64,000 nucleotides of DNA, taken from assembly GCA_030833445.1 (NCBI GenBank), contig JAURHD010000002.1, positions 62,001 to 126,000 on the forward strand, written 5' to 3'. The translations under genes and the position numbers were made by a program. The notes under the pieces were generated by a model. That model searched no databases. It was not told the DNA's origin and saw only the letters and a list, made by a program, of their open reading frames with translations. This DNA is from Cephaloticoccus sp. GTDB lineage: Bacteria > Verrucomicrobiota > Verrucomicrobiia > Opitutales > Opitutaceae. Shown here piece by piece: positions 45,262 through 53,689 of the stretch. The stretch's first letter is position 1, and every line of letters begins with the position of its first letter.

Positions 45262-46362
45262 ATGAAAGCCGGAATCGTCGGATTGCCCAATGTCGGTAAG
45301 TCCACCCTCTTTAACGCCCTCACCCGCTCACGCAAGGCCGAGGCCGCCAATTATCCCTTTTGCACCATCGATCCCAATGTCGGGGTGGTGATCGTGCCCG
45401 ACGAGCGGCTCTACGTCCTGCAAAAGATCGCCAAAACCAGTGTGGTCATCCCTGCCGCCATCGAATTTGTCGATATCGCGGGCCTCGTGGCCGGCGCCAG
45501 CAAGGGCGAAGGTCTCGGCAATCAGTTCCTCGCCAACATCCGCGAAGTGGACGCCATTCTGCAGGTGGTGCGGTGCTTTGAGGATTCTGATGTCATTCAC
45601 ACCATGGGCACGGTTGATCCCGTGCGGGACATCGAGGTGATCACCACCGAACTCGTCCTTTCAGATCTCGAAGCGGTTGCCAAACGAATCGACAAGACCC
45701 AGAAGAAGGCCAAGAGCGGGGACAAGGAGGCCCAGGCCGAGCTCGCGTTGCTGGAAAAACTCTCCCCTCACCTCAACGAAGGCAAAACCGCGAACACCCT
45801 CGACGTTACGCCGGAGGAAAAAGCGTTGATGCGTAATTTCCAACTCCTCACCGCCAAACCGGTCTTGTTCGGTTGCAATGTCGCCGAAAGCGATCTCGCC
45901 AACGCCGAGGCCAATCCATTCGTGCAGAAGGTCGCCGACTACGTGCGCACCCACCATGACGCCGCCTACGTGCCAATCAGCGCGAAGATCGAATCCGAGC
46001 TGATCGATCTCAGCCCCGAAGAAGCCAAGGAATTCTTGCAGGACCTCGGCGTTTCCGACTCGGGCGTTTCCAGTTTGATTCGGGCGAGCTACGCCCTGCT
46101 AGGTCTCCAGACCTATTTTACCGCCGGTGAAAAGGAAGTGCGGGCCTGGACCATCGGCAAGGGATGGAAAGCACCGCAAGCGGCCGGTGTCATTCATACC
46201 GATTTCGAAAAGGGCTTCATCAAGGCCGAGGTCGTCTCCTATCAAGACCTCTCCACTTTGGGCAGTGTCGCGGCAGCGCGCGATGCCGGTAAATACCGAC
46301 TCGAAGGCAAGGACTACGTCTTCCACGATGGCGACGTCGCGGTGTTCAGATTCAACAAATAG
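45262..46362 (+). CDS. ychF: Redox-regulated ATPase YchF (Obg family)
   Basis: A 366-residue Obg-family protein that prefers ATP to GTP and associates with ribosomes. Walker A is GLPNVGKST (7-15), switch/G3 is VDIAGLVAGASKGEGLGNQF, and the C-terminal TGS domain begins LGLQTYFTAGEKEVRAWT. The nucleotide-specificity motif is not the usual NKxD; FGCNVAES fits the YchF exception that permits ATP. The adjacent end GKYRLEGKDYVFHDGDVAVFRFN is the family C terminus. Probably its own transcription unit, divergent from rpsP. Confidence 0.96.
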   Translation: MKAGIVGLPNVGKSTLFNALTRSRKAEAANYPFCTIDPNVGVVIVPDERLYVLQKIAKTSVVIPAAIEFVDIAGLVAGASKGEGLGNQFLANIREVDAILQVVRCFEDSDVIHTMGTVDPVRDIEVITTELVLSDLEAVAKRIDKTQKKAKSGDKEAQAELALLEKLSPHLNEGKTANTLDVTPEEKALMRNFQLLTAKPVLFGCNVAESDLANAEANPFVQKVADYVRTHHDAAYVPISAKIESELIDLSPEEAKEFLQDLGVSDSGVSSLIRASYALLGLQTYFTAGEKEVRAWTIGKGWKAPQAAGVIHTDFEKGFIKAEVVSYQDLSTLGSVAAARDAGKYRLEGKDYVFHDGDVAVFRFNK

Positions 46363-46400
46363 AGAGCCGGAAAATCAGCCCAGTCGAGACCGGGGTTAAA

Positions 46401-46442
46401 TCACTAGATAGTGACGGGGGAATGAACCTTACATACATTCCC
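46401..46442 (+). promoter_or_regulatory. Two palindromes upstream of peptidase gene
   Basis: TCACTA-GA-TAGTGA (46401-46414) is a perfect 6-bp-arm palindrome. A hairpin GGGAATG (46418-46424) with CATTCCC (46436-46442) follows. Both lie in the 114-base spacer between ychF and the peptidase-like gene. They could be a ychF terminator, an operator, or both; no T-run follows. Confidence 0.4.
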
Positions 46443-46476
46443 TTGCCCGAATAATTACGTAAATCATGGTCAGGGC

Positions 46477-46959
46477 GTGGTTAATCACCGACGCCGAATC
46501 ATCACACTGGTTGCTACCATCGTTAGTTCATTCGTCGTCACCCAATCCTCCGCCGCAGAAACCTATATTGCCGGTAATTATGTGGCCGGTTCGCCCAGTG
46601 CGGAACTTCGCCCTTTGGGGGAGGCCAGACAACAAGCCGATCGAGTGGTCGCAACTACGCCGGGAAGTTTTATCGTGCGTGGCACCGGTAATTCCATGCT
46701 CCCGCTGTATAGCAGCGGCACCCTCTTGGTCGTAAAACCCGTCGCCTTTGAAAAACTAACTCGCGGCATGTCGGTCGTCTTCCGCAAAGATAACCGCAAC
46801 ATTGCCCACGTCCTCGTGGCCAAGACCAAAGACGGTTGGCGCACGACCGGACTGAATAACCGTCGGAACGATTATATTTCGGTCAATGCGGACAATATTC
46901 GCGGCGTGGTAGTAGCCGCCTATACACCAATTTCCGGAACGACCGTGGTCATGCGCTGA
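46477..46959 (+). CDS. Secreted S24/S26-type peptidase-like protein
   Basis: A 160-residue protein from a GTG start with an apparent signal peptide (ITLVATIVSSFVVTQSSAAE) instead of the usual signal-peptidase membrane anchor. The core shows the S26/S24 fold: GNSMLPLYSSGTLLVVKP carries the candidate nucleophile Ser in G-N-S-M. RGMSVVFRKDNRNIAHVLVA has a His in the position used by SipW-type (Ser-His) signal peptidases. TTGLNNRRNDYISV parallels the T-K-G-D-x-N-x-x-x-D box. Whether it is an active protease is unknown. An alternative is a LexA-like or inactive binding domain. It stands alone between ychF and the pcp gene. Confidence 0.72.
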   Translation: MVNHRRRIITLVATIVSSFVVTQSSAAETYIAGNYVAGSPSAELRPLGEARQQADRVVATTPGSFIVRGTGNSMLPLYSSGTLLVVKPVAFEKLTRGMSVVFRKDNRNIAHVLVAKTKDGWRTTGLNNRRNDYISVNADNIRGVVVAAYTPISGTTVVMR

Positions 46960-46980
46960 ATCGACCGCCTGACACCGGCA

Positions 46981-47610
46981 TTAGTGCAAATGCCCGCCGG
47001 AAATTTTCCGGTCCCGGGCACAGGTGGCAGATACTTCAATGGCCAAGCGAATACCCCGGACCATCGACTTCAACGACAGGTTGGGTCGTCCCTGAGTAGG
47101 CAGCCAAGGCACATGAATAAATCCACCGCGAATAGCGGTTAGTCCGTGGATCGCATGCATCAATCCATAGAAAACATGATTGCATACAAAGGTGCCGGCG
47201 GTCTGCGACACCACCGCGCGGATGCGATGCTCCTGCAATTTTTCCACGATCATCTTGATGGGCAGCGTGGACCAATACGCCGTCGGCCCACCCTGCACCA
47301 CCGGTCGATCGATCGGACGGTTACCGGCGTTATCAGCGATGCGGGCATCATCCATATTGATAGCCACGCGTTCCGGGGTGATACCGTCCCGGCCACCGGC
47401 CTGACCAAGACATATCACCAATGATGGAGATATGCGTTTGATATGCCGCTTCAGTTCACGGATTGAACGACGAAATTCACACGGGAGCACCTCTCCGGAT
47501 ATTTCATAATCTGCGATGATATTACCGTGCAGCTCGCGGGTAATTTGCTCGGATGGGTTTACCGTCGCACCATCGAAGGGTTCGAAGCCGGTCAACAGGA
47601 TGCGCTTCAT
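46981..47610 (-). CDS. pcp: Pyrrolidone-carboxylate (pyroglutamyl) peptidase I
   Basis: C15 cysteine peptidase removing N-terminal pyroglutamate from peptides, 209 residues starting MKRILLTGFEPFDGATVNPS. The triad is E80 (GGRDGITPERVAIN), C143 (SQTAGTFVCNHVFYGL) and H166 (RGGFIHVPWLP), matching family spacing. Its ATG overlaps the pxpA stop in an ATGA, so translation is coupled. The frame is open upstream into pxpA but that is not coding in this frame. It would supply free 5-oxoproline to the PxpABC enzyme encoded upstream in the operon. Confidence 0.95.
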   Translation of the reverse strand: MKRILLTGFEPFDGATVNPSEQITRELHGNIIADYEISGEVLPCEFRRSIRELKRHIKRISPSLVICLGQAGGRDGITPERVAINMDDARIADNAGNRPIDRPVVQGGPTAYWSTLPIKMIVEKLQEHRIRAVVSQTAGTFVCNHVFYGLMHAIHGLTAIRGGFIHVPWLPTQGRPNLSLKSMVRGIRLAIEVSATCARDRKISGGHLH

Positions 47611-48368
47611 CGGGCCGAAGTGGGTCTCGCTAAATTGCGCAAAGTAATCCCACCGGTGGTCAAGACTCGACGAACTTCCCGCGCCATGGTTACCGCCTGC
47701 AGTCCGTCGCCGTGCAAACAAAGCGTATCCATGACGATTGCCCGCCGACTTCCGTCCATGGTTTCGACTTCCTGATCCTGGCACATTTGCAAGGCTCGTC
47801 TGGCTGCCATAGTAGAGTCCTCGATCAAACCTCCGGCCATGGTGCGGGGAGCCAGCGATCCATCGGCCAGATAATTGCGATCCGCAAAAGCCTCCTGTGC
47901 CACCCGTAAGCCCTGTTTACGACCAGCTGTGATTAGCGAACTGCCGGATAAACCTATCAGAATCAAATTTCCATCAAGTGCACCAACCGCCGATGCAATC
48001 GCAGCTGCCACTGCGGGATCACGGGCCGCCTGATTATAGAGTGCACCATGTGGTTTTACGTGGGTGACCTCCGTCCCACATTCGTGGGCTATGGTAATCA
48101 AGCGGGCAGTCTGATCTCGCACCAATTGTTCGATTTGCCGTGTAGTGAGACCCAGTTCCCGCCGGCCAAAATGCTCCCGGTCAGCATAGCCCGGGTGAGC
48201 GCCGATGGAAACGCGATGCGCCTGGGCCAGCTTCACGGTGGCGCGCATGGTCGCCGCATCGCCGGCATGTCCCCCGCAGGCAATATTGGCCGAGGTGATC
48301 AAAGCCATCAATTCGACATCGTGCGCTCCACCTTCCCCCAAGTCGCAGTTGAGGTCCACCGTGTTCAT
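47607..48368 (-). CDS. pxpA: 5-oxoprolinase subunit PxpA (LamB/YcsF family)
   Basis: Part of the ATP-dependent 5-oxoprolinase PxpABC that opens 5-oxoproline to glutamate. Length 253 residues. Family features are NTVDLNCDLGEG at the start, ANIACGGHAGD, the metal-type GAHPGYAD, and VKPHGALYN. The end overlaps pcp and the start overlaps the pxpC stop, each by four bases (ATGA). The operon order is pxpB, pxpC, pxpA, pcp. Confidence 0.95.
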   Translation of the reverse strand: MNTVDLNCDLGEGGAHDVELMALITSANIACGGHAGDAATMRATVKLAQAHRVSIGAHPGYADREHFGRRELGLTTRQIEQLVRDQTARLITIAHECGTEVTHVKPHGALYNQAARDPAVAAAIASAVGALDGNLILIGLSGSSLITAGRKQGLRVAQEAFADRNYLADGSLAPRTMAGGLIEDSTMAARRALQMCQDQEVETMDGSRRAIVMDTLCLHGDGLQAVTMAREVRRVLTTGGITLRNLARPTSAR

Positions 48369-49288
48369 TGAAATTTCATGTGCAAGCCTTGCGCCAAAAG
48401 GCCGAAATTACGTTCCCGTTCTCGCCATACCTGATGCGCTGCAGCAATCTTAACATTGGTGAAGCGCACCTTGTCGCCGGGTTTCAGTTGGGCCAGCAAT
48501 GGCAGGTCTGCCGAAATGACGTGAGCGATGCGTGGATAACCACCAATCGTCTGGGCATCGGCCATCAATACAATCGGTTCTCCATCCGGTGGGACTTGAA
48601 TGGTTCCCGGGTTCACCGCCGATGATATCAACTGACGTGATCCATTCCGCGCAAATTTGGCTCCATCCAAACGGATGCCCATGCGATCCGATTTTGCGCT
48701 GACCGTAAATTCCGGACGACTGATACCGCCGCTGAATTCGGCCGCTTCCGCCCCCACGACCACCCGGATCACGGGCGATGCAGAGTAATTGGGAAACATG
48801 CTTTGATCCGCAAACCAAACGCCGGTGAAATCACGCTTCACATCGTGGACCTCCAACACATCCCCGGCCAATAAGGCGCGGCCTGCATGCCCACCGAACT
48901 TCGAACGCAGATCCGTTCCGCATCCACCCAGCAACGATTTGATCTGGAAGCCACCGGCAACGGCCAGATAGGTCCGGCAGCCCTGTTTGGCGGGCCCAAA
49001 TTTCACCCGCTCACCAGCTTTAACCCGGTGGGGTCTGCGTGACTCCAATCCACCCATGTCTGCACCTGCCACCGCCACCAAGGTATCGGCCCCGAATTCA
49101 AATTCCGCCCCGGCGAGGGTCATTTCCAAACCGGCTGTATTTCCATCATTACCCACCAAAAGATTCGCCATGCGCAGGGCAAATGGATCCATCGCTCCAC
49201 CCGGCGAGACCCCGAGAGCCCGATGCCCGCAACGACCGAGATCCTGCACGGTCGTCAGCATACCCGGACGAATGACGGTTATTTCCAT
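48365..49288 (-). CDS. pxpC: 5-oxoprolinase subunit PxpC (biotin-dependent carboxyltransferase-like)
   Basis: A 307-residue protein of the allophanate hydrolase subunit 2/KipA-like family, partner of PxpB and PxpA. Conserved segments are VIRPGMLTTVQDLGRCGHRALGV at the N terminus and GGAMDPFALRMANLLVGN. SDRMGIRLDG and IQVPPDGEPIVLMADAQTIGGYPRIA are the core signatures. The stop overlaps pxpA and its start overlaps the end of pxpB by about ten bases. Ligand-binding details are not visible from sequence. Confidence 0.93.
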   Translation of the reverse strand: MEITVIRPGMLTTVQDLGRCGHRALGVSPGGAMDPFALRMANLLVGNDGNTAGLEMTLAGAEFEFGADTLVAVAGADMGGLESRRPHRVKAGERVKFGPAKQGCRTYLAVAGGFQIKSLLGGCGTDLRSKFGGHAGRALLAGDVLEVHDVKRDFTGVWFADQSMFPNYSASPVIRVVVGAEAAEFSGGISRPEFTVSAKSDRMGIRLDGAKFARNGSRQLISSAVNPGTIQVPPDGEPIVLMADAQTIGGYPRIAHVISADLPLLAQLKPGDKVRFTNVKIAAAHQVWRERERNFGLLAQGLHMKFQ

Positions 49289-49950
49289 TTCTCAAATTCC
49301 TCCATTGTGATGGCCTTGAACATTACCCGATCCCCAACGGAAAACAGGGAGGGTTCGACTTCCTCCGCTTGAAACAATTTAAACGGCGTGCGGCCGATCA
49401 GATTCCAACCACCGGGTGACTCGAACGGATAGATACCGGTTTGCGATCCGCCAATACCCACACTTCCTGCTGCCACAATCACCCGGGGTTGGTCCAATCG
49501 CGGGGTATGTAGTTTTGGATTCAGACCACCCAAATAAGGAAACCCCGGCATGAATCCCACCGCGTGGACGGTATATACTGGTTTGGTGTGCAAGACCACG
49601 ACCGCTTTTTCGGTGAGTTTGGCTTGGGTTGCCACCACGGAAAGTTCCGGTCCGAATTCCCCTCCGTAGCAAACCGGCACAATAATCGCGCGGGGTTTCT
49701 TTACCTTGGCCAGTTTGGCCTTGTTCGCAAAAATCTCCAATTCAGCACAGAAGTCTTTAAATCCTGTGATCCGGCATGGATCATAAAATACCGTTACGGT
49801 CGTCGCAGCGGGCACAATTTCAACGGTGCCGCGCGGCGGATCTTTGCGCAATTTGAGGGTCAAGGCCCCTACCTTTGCCAATACCGCGGTGGTAACGACT
49901 TCGCCAACTTCGATGGCCACTGCGGTATCTCCCAAAGCCGTAAATTGCAC
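49279..49950 (-). CDS. pxpB: 5-oxoprolinase subunit PxpB (KipI-like)
   Basis: First gene of the pyroglutamate operon, 223 residues, allophanate hydrolase subunit 1 fold. Conserved segments are VPVCYGGEFGPEL, VHAVGFMPGFPYLGGLNPKL, VAAGSVGIGGSQTGIYP and PGGWNLIGRTP. The protein starts MQFTALGDTAVAIEVG, a family-like opening. The annotation of the group as PxpABC is strengthened by the four-gene order including pcp. It is divergent from the lipoprotein-resB-ccsA operon across about 130 bases. Confidence 0.94.
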   Translation of the reverse strand: MQFTALGDTAVAIEVGEVVTTAVLAKVGALTLKLRKDPPRGTVEIVPAATTVTVFYDPCRITGFKDFCAELEIFANKAKLAKVKKPRAIIVPVCYGGEFGPELSVVATQAKLTEKAVVVLHTKPVYTVHAVGFMPGFPYLGGLNPKLHTPRLDQPRVIVAAGSVGIGGSQTGIYPFESPGGWNLIGRTPFKLFQAEEVEPSLFSVGDRVMFKAITMEEFEKWK

Positions 49951-50080
49951 TCAGCTACTTTCCCAGCCGGACTGGGCAAGGCAAGATCGTAGCTCCGTCC
50001 TAATCCCGGGCAAGAACCCAGCTGATAGTTTTTCGGATTGGGTTGCGATTTACCGCCTGGATCGGATTCAATTGTCCTCC

Positions 50081-50674
50081 ATGCGTCTTCGCCACGCCAG
50101 TTTAACAGCGCTATTTGGGTGCCTCCTGATCACGGGCTGCCGGAAGGCTGAGGTCACGAGTTACCGCGTGCCCAAGGAAGCTCCCCCGGCCATGCCCGGA
50201 ATGGGATCAACCGATATGGCATCGACCGCGGTGACCACGGCCCAAGGACATGATCTGGAGTGGCAGGCACCGAGTAACTGGGTTGCCCAGCCCGCCTCCG
50301 CCATGCGCCGGGGCAGCTACCGTATCACTTCCAACGACGGCCATAGTGCGGAACTGTCCATCACCGCATTTCCCGGCGATGTCGGCGGCGATCTGGCCAA
50401 TATCAATCGTTGGCGCGATCAACTGCAGCTCACGCCGTTAAGCCCGGCTGAACTGCCCGGCGCCTACACGGTGACCCAAACGGGTGAGTTCGACTTCAAG
50501 CTGGTCGATTTGACCAATCCGGATGCGACCGAACCCCAGCAGACGCTGGCCGCTTTCATCACGTTCGAAGGCAATACGTGGTTCTTTAAACTTACCGGGG
50601 CTGTCGGTGTGGTCACCGCGGAGAAGCCTGCTTTTCTGGAATTCCTTAAAACCGTCAAAGGCCACGTCCATTGA
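50081..50674 (+). CDS. Predicted lipoprotein upstream of resB/ccsA
   Basis: A 197-residue protein starting MRLRHASLTALFGCLLITGC with lipobox LITGC (Cys20), hence lipid-anchored, probably periplasmic-facing. The mature part has a segment SAELSITAFPGDVGGDLANINRWR and ends with GVVTAEKPAFLEFLKTVKGH, a plausible soluble domain of unknown family. It ends three bases before the resB-like gene and forms an operon with it and ccsA, so a role in cytochrome c maturation or electron transport is a context guess. An upstream in-frame extension to 49826 overlaps pxpB antisense and lacks a lipoprotein signal. Confidence 0.85.
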   Translation: MRLRHASLTALFGCLLITGCRKAEVTSYRVPKEAPPAMPGMGSTDMASTAVTTAQGHDLEWQAPSNWVAQPASAMRRGSYRITSNDGHSAELSITAFPGDVGGDLANINRWRDQLQLTPLSPAELPGAYTVTQTGEFDFKLVDLTNPDATEPQQTLAAFITFEGNTWFFKLTGAVGVVTAEKPAFLEFLKTVKGHVH

Positions 50675-50677
50675 GCC

Positions 50678-51838
50678 ATGCGTGAATACTGGAAAGCCTT
50701 CGTCGATTTTTTTGTATCGCTGCGCCTCACCGTCGCATTACTCGCCCTGTCGATTGTGCTGATTTTCTGGGCGACCCTCGCTCAGGTCCAACTCGGGGTA
50801 TGGGGGGTGCAGGCCAAGTTCTTCCAAACCTTCTTCGTGCTGGCAAAAATCCCAGGCACCCAAATCCCGGTCCCGGTTTTCCCCGGTGGCTATTTCATCG
50901 GCGGCCTCCTGCTCATCAATCTAGTCGCTGCCCACATCAATCGCTTCAAGTTCACCTGGCGCAAGGCGGGTATCCAGCTTACGCACATTGGACTGATCAT
51001 CCTGTTGATTGGCGAACTGCTGACTGGACTGTGGCAGGAAGAATATCAGATGCGACTCGATGAAGGGGAAACGAAGAACTATTCCGAGAGCTACCGCGAC
51101 AACGAGCTGGCGATCATCGATACTACCAAAGCCAATTACGATGACGTGGTGGCGATTCCAGATTCACGCCTGGATCGTGGAGCAGAAATCCAATACCCCA
51201 AGTTGCCGTTTCGCGTGGTCGTTCGGGACTACTATCCCAATGCCGCCCTGCAGATGCGCAGCCAAGTGCCCAATGCTCCGGAGTCGCTCGCAACCGCCGG
51301 AATCGGCCCGCGCATCGCCACCACTCCCCTGCCCCTCACCTACAAACAAAACGAGCGCAATCTCGCGGCCGCTTATGTGGAACTGATCGGACCGGAAGGC
51401 ACCCTCGGCACCTGGCTCGTCTCCACCCAATTGCTCATGCCGCAGTCTTTCGAATATGCCGGACGCACATGGGCACTGAGTCTGCGTTTCGCCCGTAATT
51501 ACAAACCCTTTTCGCTCAAGCTGATCGACTTCTCGCATGACGTCTATGCCGGCACGGATATACCGAAAAACTTTTCGAGTCGCATCAAGCTGACCACGGT
51601 CGATGGGCAGGATGATCGCGAGGTATTGATCTACATGAACAATCCCTTGCGCTACGCCGGGCTCACCTTCTATCAGGCCGGCTTCGACAATGACGACCGC
51701 ACCACCGTATTGCAGGTCGTCCACAATCCCAGTTGGGTGCTCCCTTATATTTCCTGCGGCCTGATGTCCATCGGGTTGCTGCTCCAGTTCGGTCTGTCCT
51801 TGGTTGGTTTCAACCGCAAACATCGCGCTGCCGCATGA
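50678..51838 (+). CDS. resB: ResB-like cytochrome c biogenesis protein
   Basis: System II cytochrome c maturation component, 386 residues. The opening LRLTVALLALSIVLIFWATLAQVQ is TM1, further TMs appear near 70-85 and 98-117, and a C-terminal TM near 355-377 closes it. Between them lies a periplasmic domain with RLDEGETKNYSE. Conserved end segments are INNPLR-like IYMNNPLRYAGLTFYQAGFD. ResB and CcsA together deliver haem to apocytochrome c. The stop codon overlaps the ccsA start (ATGA). Confidence 0.88.
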   Translation: MREYWKAFVDFFVSLRLTVALLALSIVLIFWATLAQVQLGVWGVQAKFFQTFFVLAKIPGTQIPVPVFPGGYFIGGLLLINLVAAHINRFKFTWRKAGIQLTHIGLIILLIGELLTGLWQEEYQMRLDEGETKNYSESYRDNELAIIDTTKANYDDVVAIPDSRLDRGAEIQYPKLPFRVVVRDYYPNAALQMRSQVPNAPESLATAGIGPRIATTPLPLTYKQNERNLAAAYVELIGPEGTLGTWLVSTQLLMPQSFEYAGRTWALSLRFARNYKPFSLKLIDFSHDVYAGTDIPKNFSSRIKLTTVDGQDDREVLIYMNNPLRYAGLTFYQAGFDNDDRTTVLQVVHNPSWVLPYISCGLMSIGLLLQFGLSLVGFNRKHRAAA

Positions 51839-53688
51839 AAAAACACATTCCACTCATAGTCCTGTTGGTGGGTGGGGCATGGCTGGTCAGCACCCTCTTT
51901 CCGCGCAAGCAAGTAAGTGAATTTGACCTTGCTGGATTTGGCCGAATACCGGTGCTGGTGAACGGGCGGATCAAGCCCATGGACACCGTGGCGCGCGGCA
52001 CCCTGCTGCAACTACAGGGTCGGCAAAGGGTCACCCTCCCGGACAAAGGCCAACTCTCACCCATCGCCTGGCTCGCAACGGTTTATTTCGAATCCGGTCT
52101 GAGCGATGACTATCGCACCTTGGAGATCAGCCATCCCGATGTACTCGCCCTGTTCAATCTGAAGCCAACGGACGGCGACGGCAAAAAACGTTTTTCTTTT
52201 AATCAACTAAAAGCGGAATTGCCTGAACTGCAACGCCAGTCGACCCTCGCCCAGCAGATTGAAACCCAGCAGCGTTCCCCGTTTCAGCGTGCCGTCGTGC
52301 AACTGCACTTGAATGTCGCCCGTTATCAGGAGCTAAAGCATTCCTTGGTGATGCCGGACACCGAGGATTTTCTCGGCGAATTGCTGCGTTTCCAGGCAAT
52401 CGTTCCCATGGGCATCGAAGCACTCCGCGCCAAACAACGCGGCGAGGACTATGCCGAGGATGTGTTTGGTGCCATGATCGCCATGGGGCAGCGTTATGAC
52501 GCGATGGCCACAGGCAGCACCCTGCGTCCGATTCCACCCGTTGGAGAAAACGGCGATCCAAATTCATGGCTGACAACTGGCCAGGCCCTATTGGAAACGT
52601 TCTCCAATGGCTCGATCAACACCACCGCACTGGCCTATGCCGGCCTGGCTCATGCCTGGCGGAATAATCAACCAGAACAGTTCAACAAGATCATCGATCT
52701 CTATCGGGCGGAACTCCACAAACGCTATGCGGACATCCTGAAGAAGACGGATACGGAAGTGCGCTTCAACGCCGCTCAACCTTTTTACACCAGCATGGAG
52801 CTTTACGTGGTGGCCTTCCTACTCGCCATCTTCTCATGGCTGAAGTGGCCGCATGTGCTGGGACGTTCTGCCTTCTGGCTGATCGTCTTGGCCTTCGTCG
52901 CGACCACGGCCGGAATCGTCACCCGGATGTGGCTCGAGGGCCGACCACCCGTCACCAATTTGTATTCGTCCGCTCTATTTGTTGGCTGGGGAGCCGTGCT
53001 GCTCTGCCTGATCCTGGAATCCATCTACAAGAACGGCATCGGCAGTGTCGCGGCCGGCGCTGTCGGATTCTGCACCCTGCTGATCGCGCACCACCTCTCT
53101 CTCAGTGGTGATACCCTTGAAATGATGCGCGCGGTGCTCGATTCGAATTTTTGGCTCGCGACCCATGTGGTCGTTGTGGCCACAGGCTACGCGGCCACCT
53201 TCCTGGCTGGCTTCCTCGCCCTGATCTATATCGGACGCGGATTGTTCACGACCACCCTGGACAAAGCCACGGCCGATTCCCTCGCCCGCATGGTCTACGG
53301 CATCGTCTGCTTCGCCACGTTGTTCAGTCTTGTAGGCACGGTCCTTGGCGGCATTTGGGCCGACCAGTCTTGGGGCCGGTTCTGGGGCTGGGATCCCAAG
53401 GAAAACGGCGCCCTCATCATCGTGCTCTGGAACGCGATCATCCTGCATGCCCGTTGGGGCGGTCTGGTGAAGCAACGCGGTCTGATGTGCCTCGCCGTCT
53501 TTGGTAACATTGTCACAAGTTGGAGCTGGTTCGGCACGAACATGCTTGGCGTCGGTCTACACAGTTACGGCTTCATGGAGGCTGCCTTCTGGTGGTTGCT
53601 CGCTTTTGTCATCTCCCAGCTGGCAATCATTGCCGTCGCCAACCTGCCGCTGGAAAAATGGCGGAGTTTCCGGACCGTGGGTAACTGA
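51835..53688 (+). CDS. ccsA: Cytochrome c biogenesis protein CcsA with N-terminal extension
   Basis: A 617-residue haem-handling membrane protein. An N-terminal TM (about 4-21) and a roughly 300-residue periplasmic segment with TPR-like helices precede a CcsA/CcmF-type domain. The tryptophan-rich WWD motif is GGIWADQSWGRFWGWDPKENGAL; its Trp/Asp pattern binds haem. Histidines suited to haem ligation occur in GFCTLLIAHHLSLSG and WLATHVVVVATGY. The gene begins four bases inside the resB stop, which confirms the pair. An in-frame extension 34 codons upstream lies within resB and is rejected. Confidence 0.9.
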   Translation: MKKHIPLIVLLVGGAWLVSTLFPRKQVSEFDLAGFGRIPVLVNGRIKPMDTVARGTLLQLQGRQRVTLPDKGQLSPIAWLATVYFESGLSDDYRTLEISHPDVLALFNLKPTDGDGKKRFSFNQLKAELPELQRQSTLAQQIETQQRSPFQRAVVQLHLNVARYQELKHSLVMPDTEDFLGELLRFQAIVPMGIEALRAKQRGEDYAEDVFGAMIAMGQRYDAMATGSTLRPIPPVGENGDPNSWLTTGQALLETFSNGSINTTALAYAGLAHAWRNNQPEQFNKIIDLYRAELHKRYADILKKTDTEVRFNAAQPFYTSMELYVVAFLLAIFSWLKWPHVLGRSAFWLIVLAFVATTAGIVTRMWLEGRPPVTNLYSSALFVGWGAVLLCLILESIYKNGIGSVAAGAVGFCTLLIAHHLSLSGDTLEMMRAVLDSNFWLATHVVVVATGYAATFLAGFLALIYIGRGLFTTTLDKATADSLARMVYGIVCFATLFSLVGTVLGGIWADQSWGRFWGWDPKENGALIIVLWNAIILHARWGGLVKQRGLMCLAVFGNIVTSWSWFGTNMLGVGLHSYGFMEAAFWWLLAFVISQLAIIAVANLPLEKWRSFRTVGN

Positions 53689-53689
53689 G

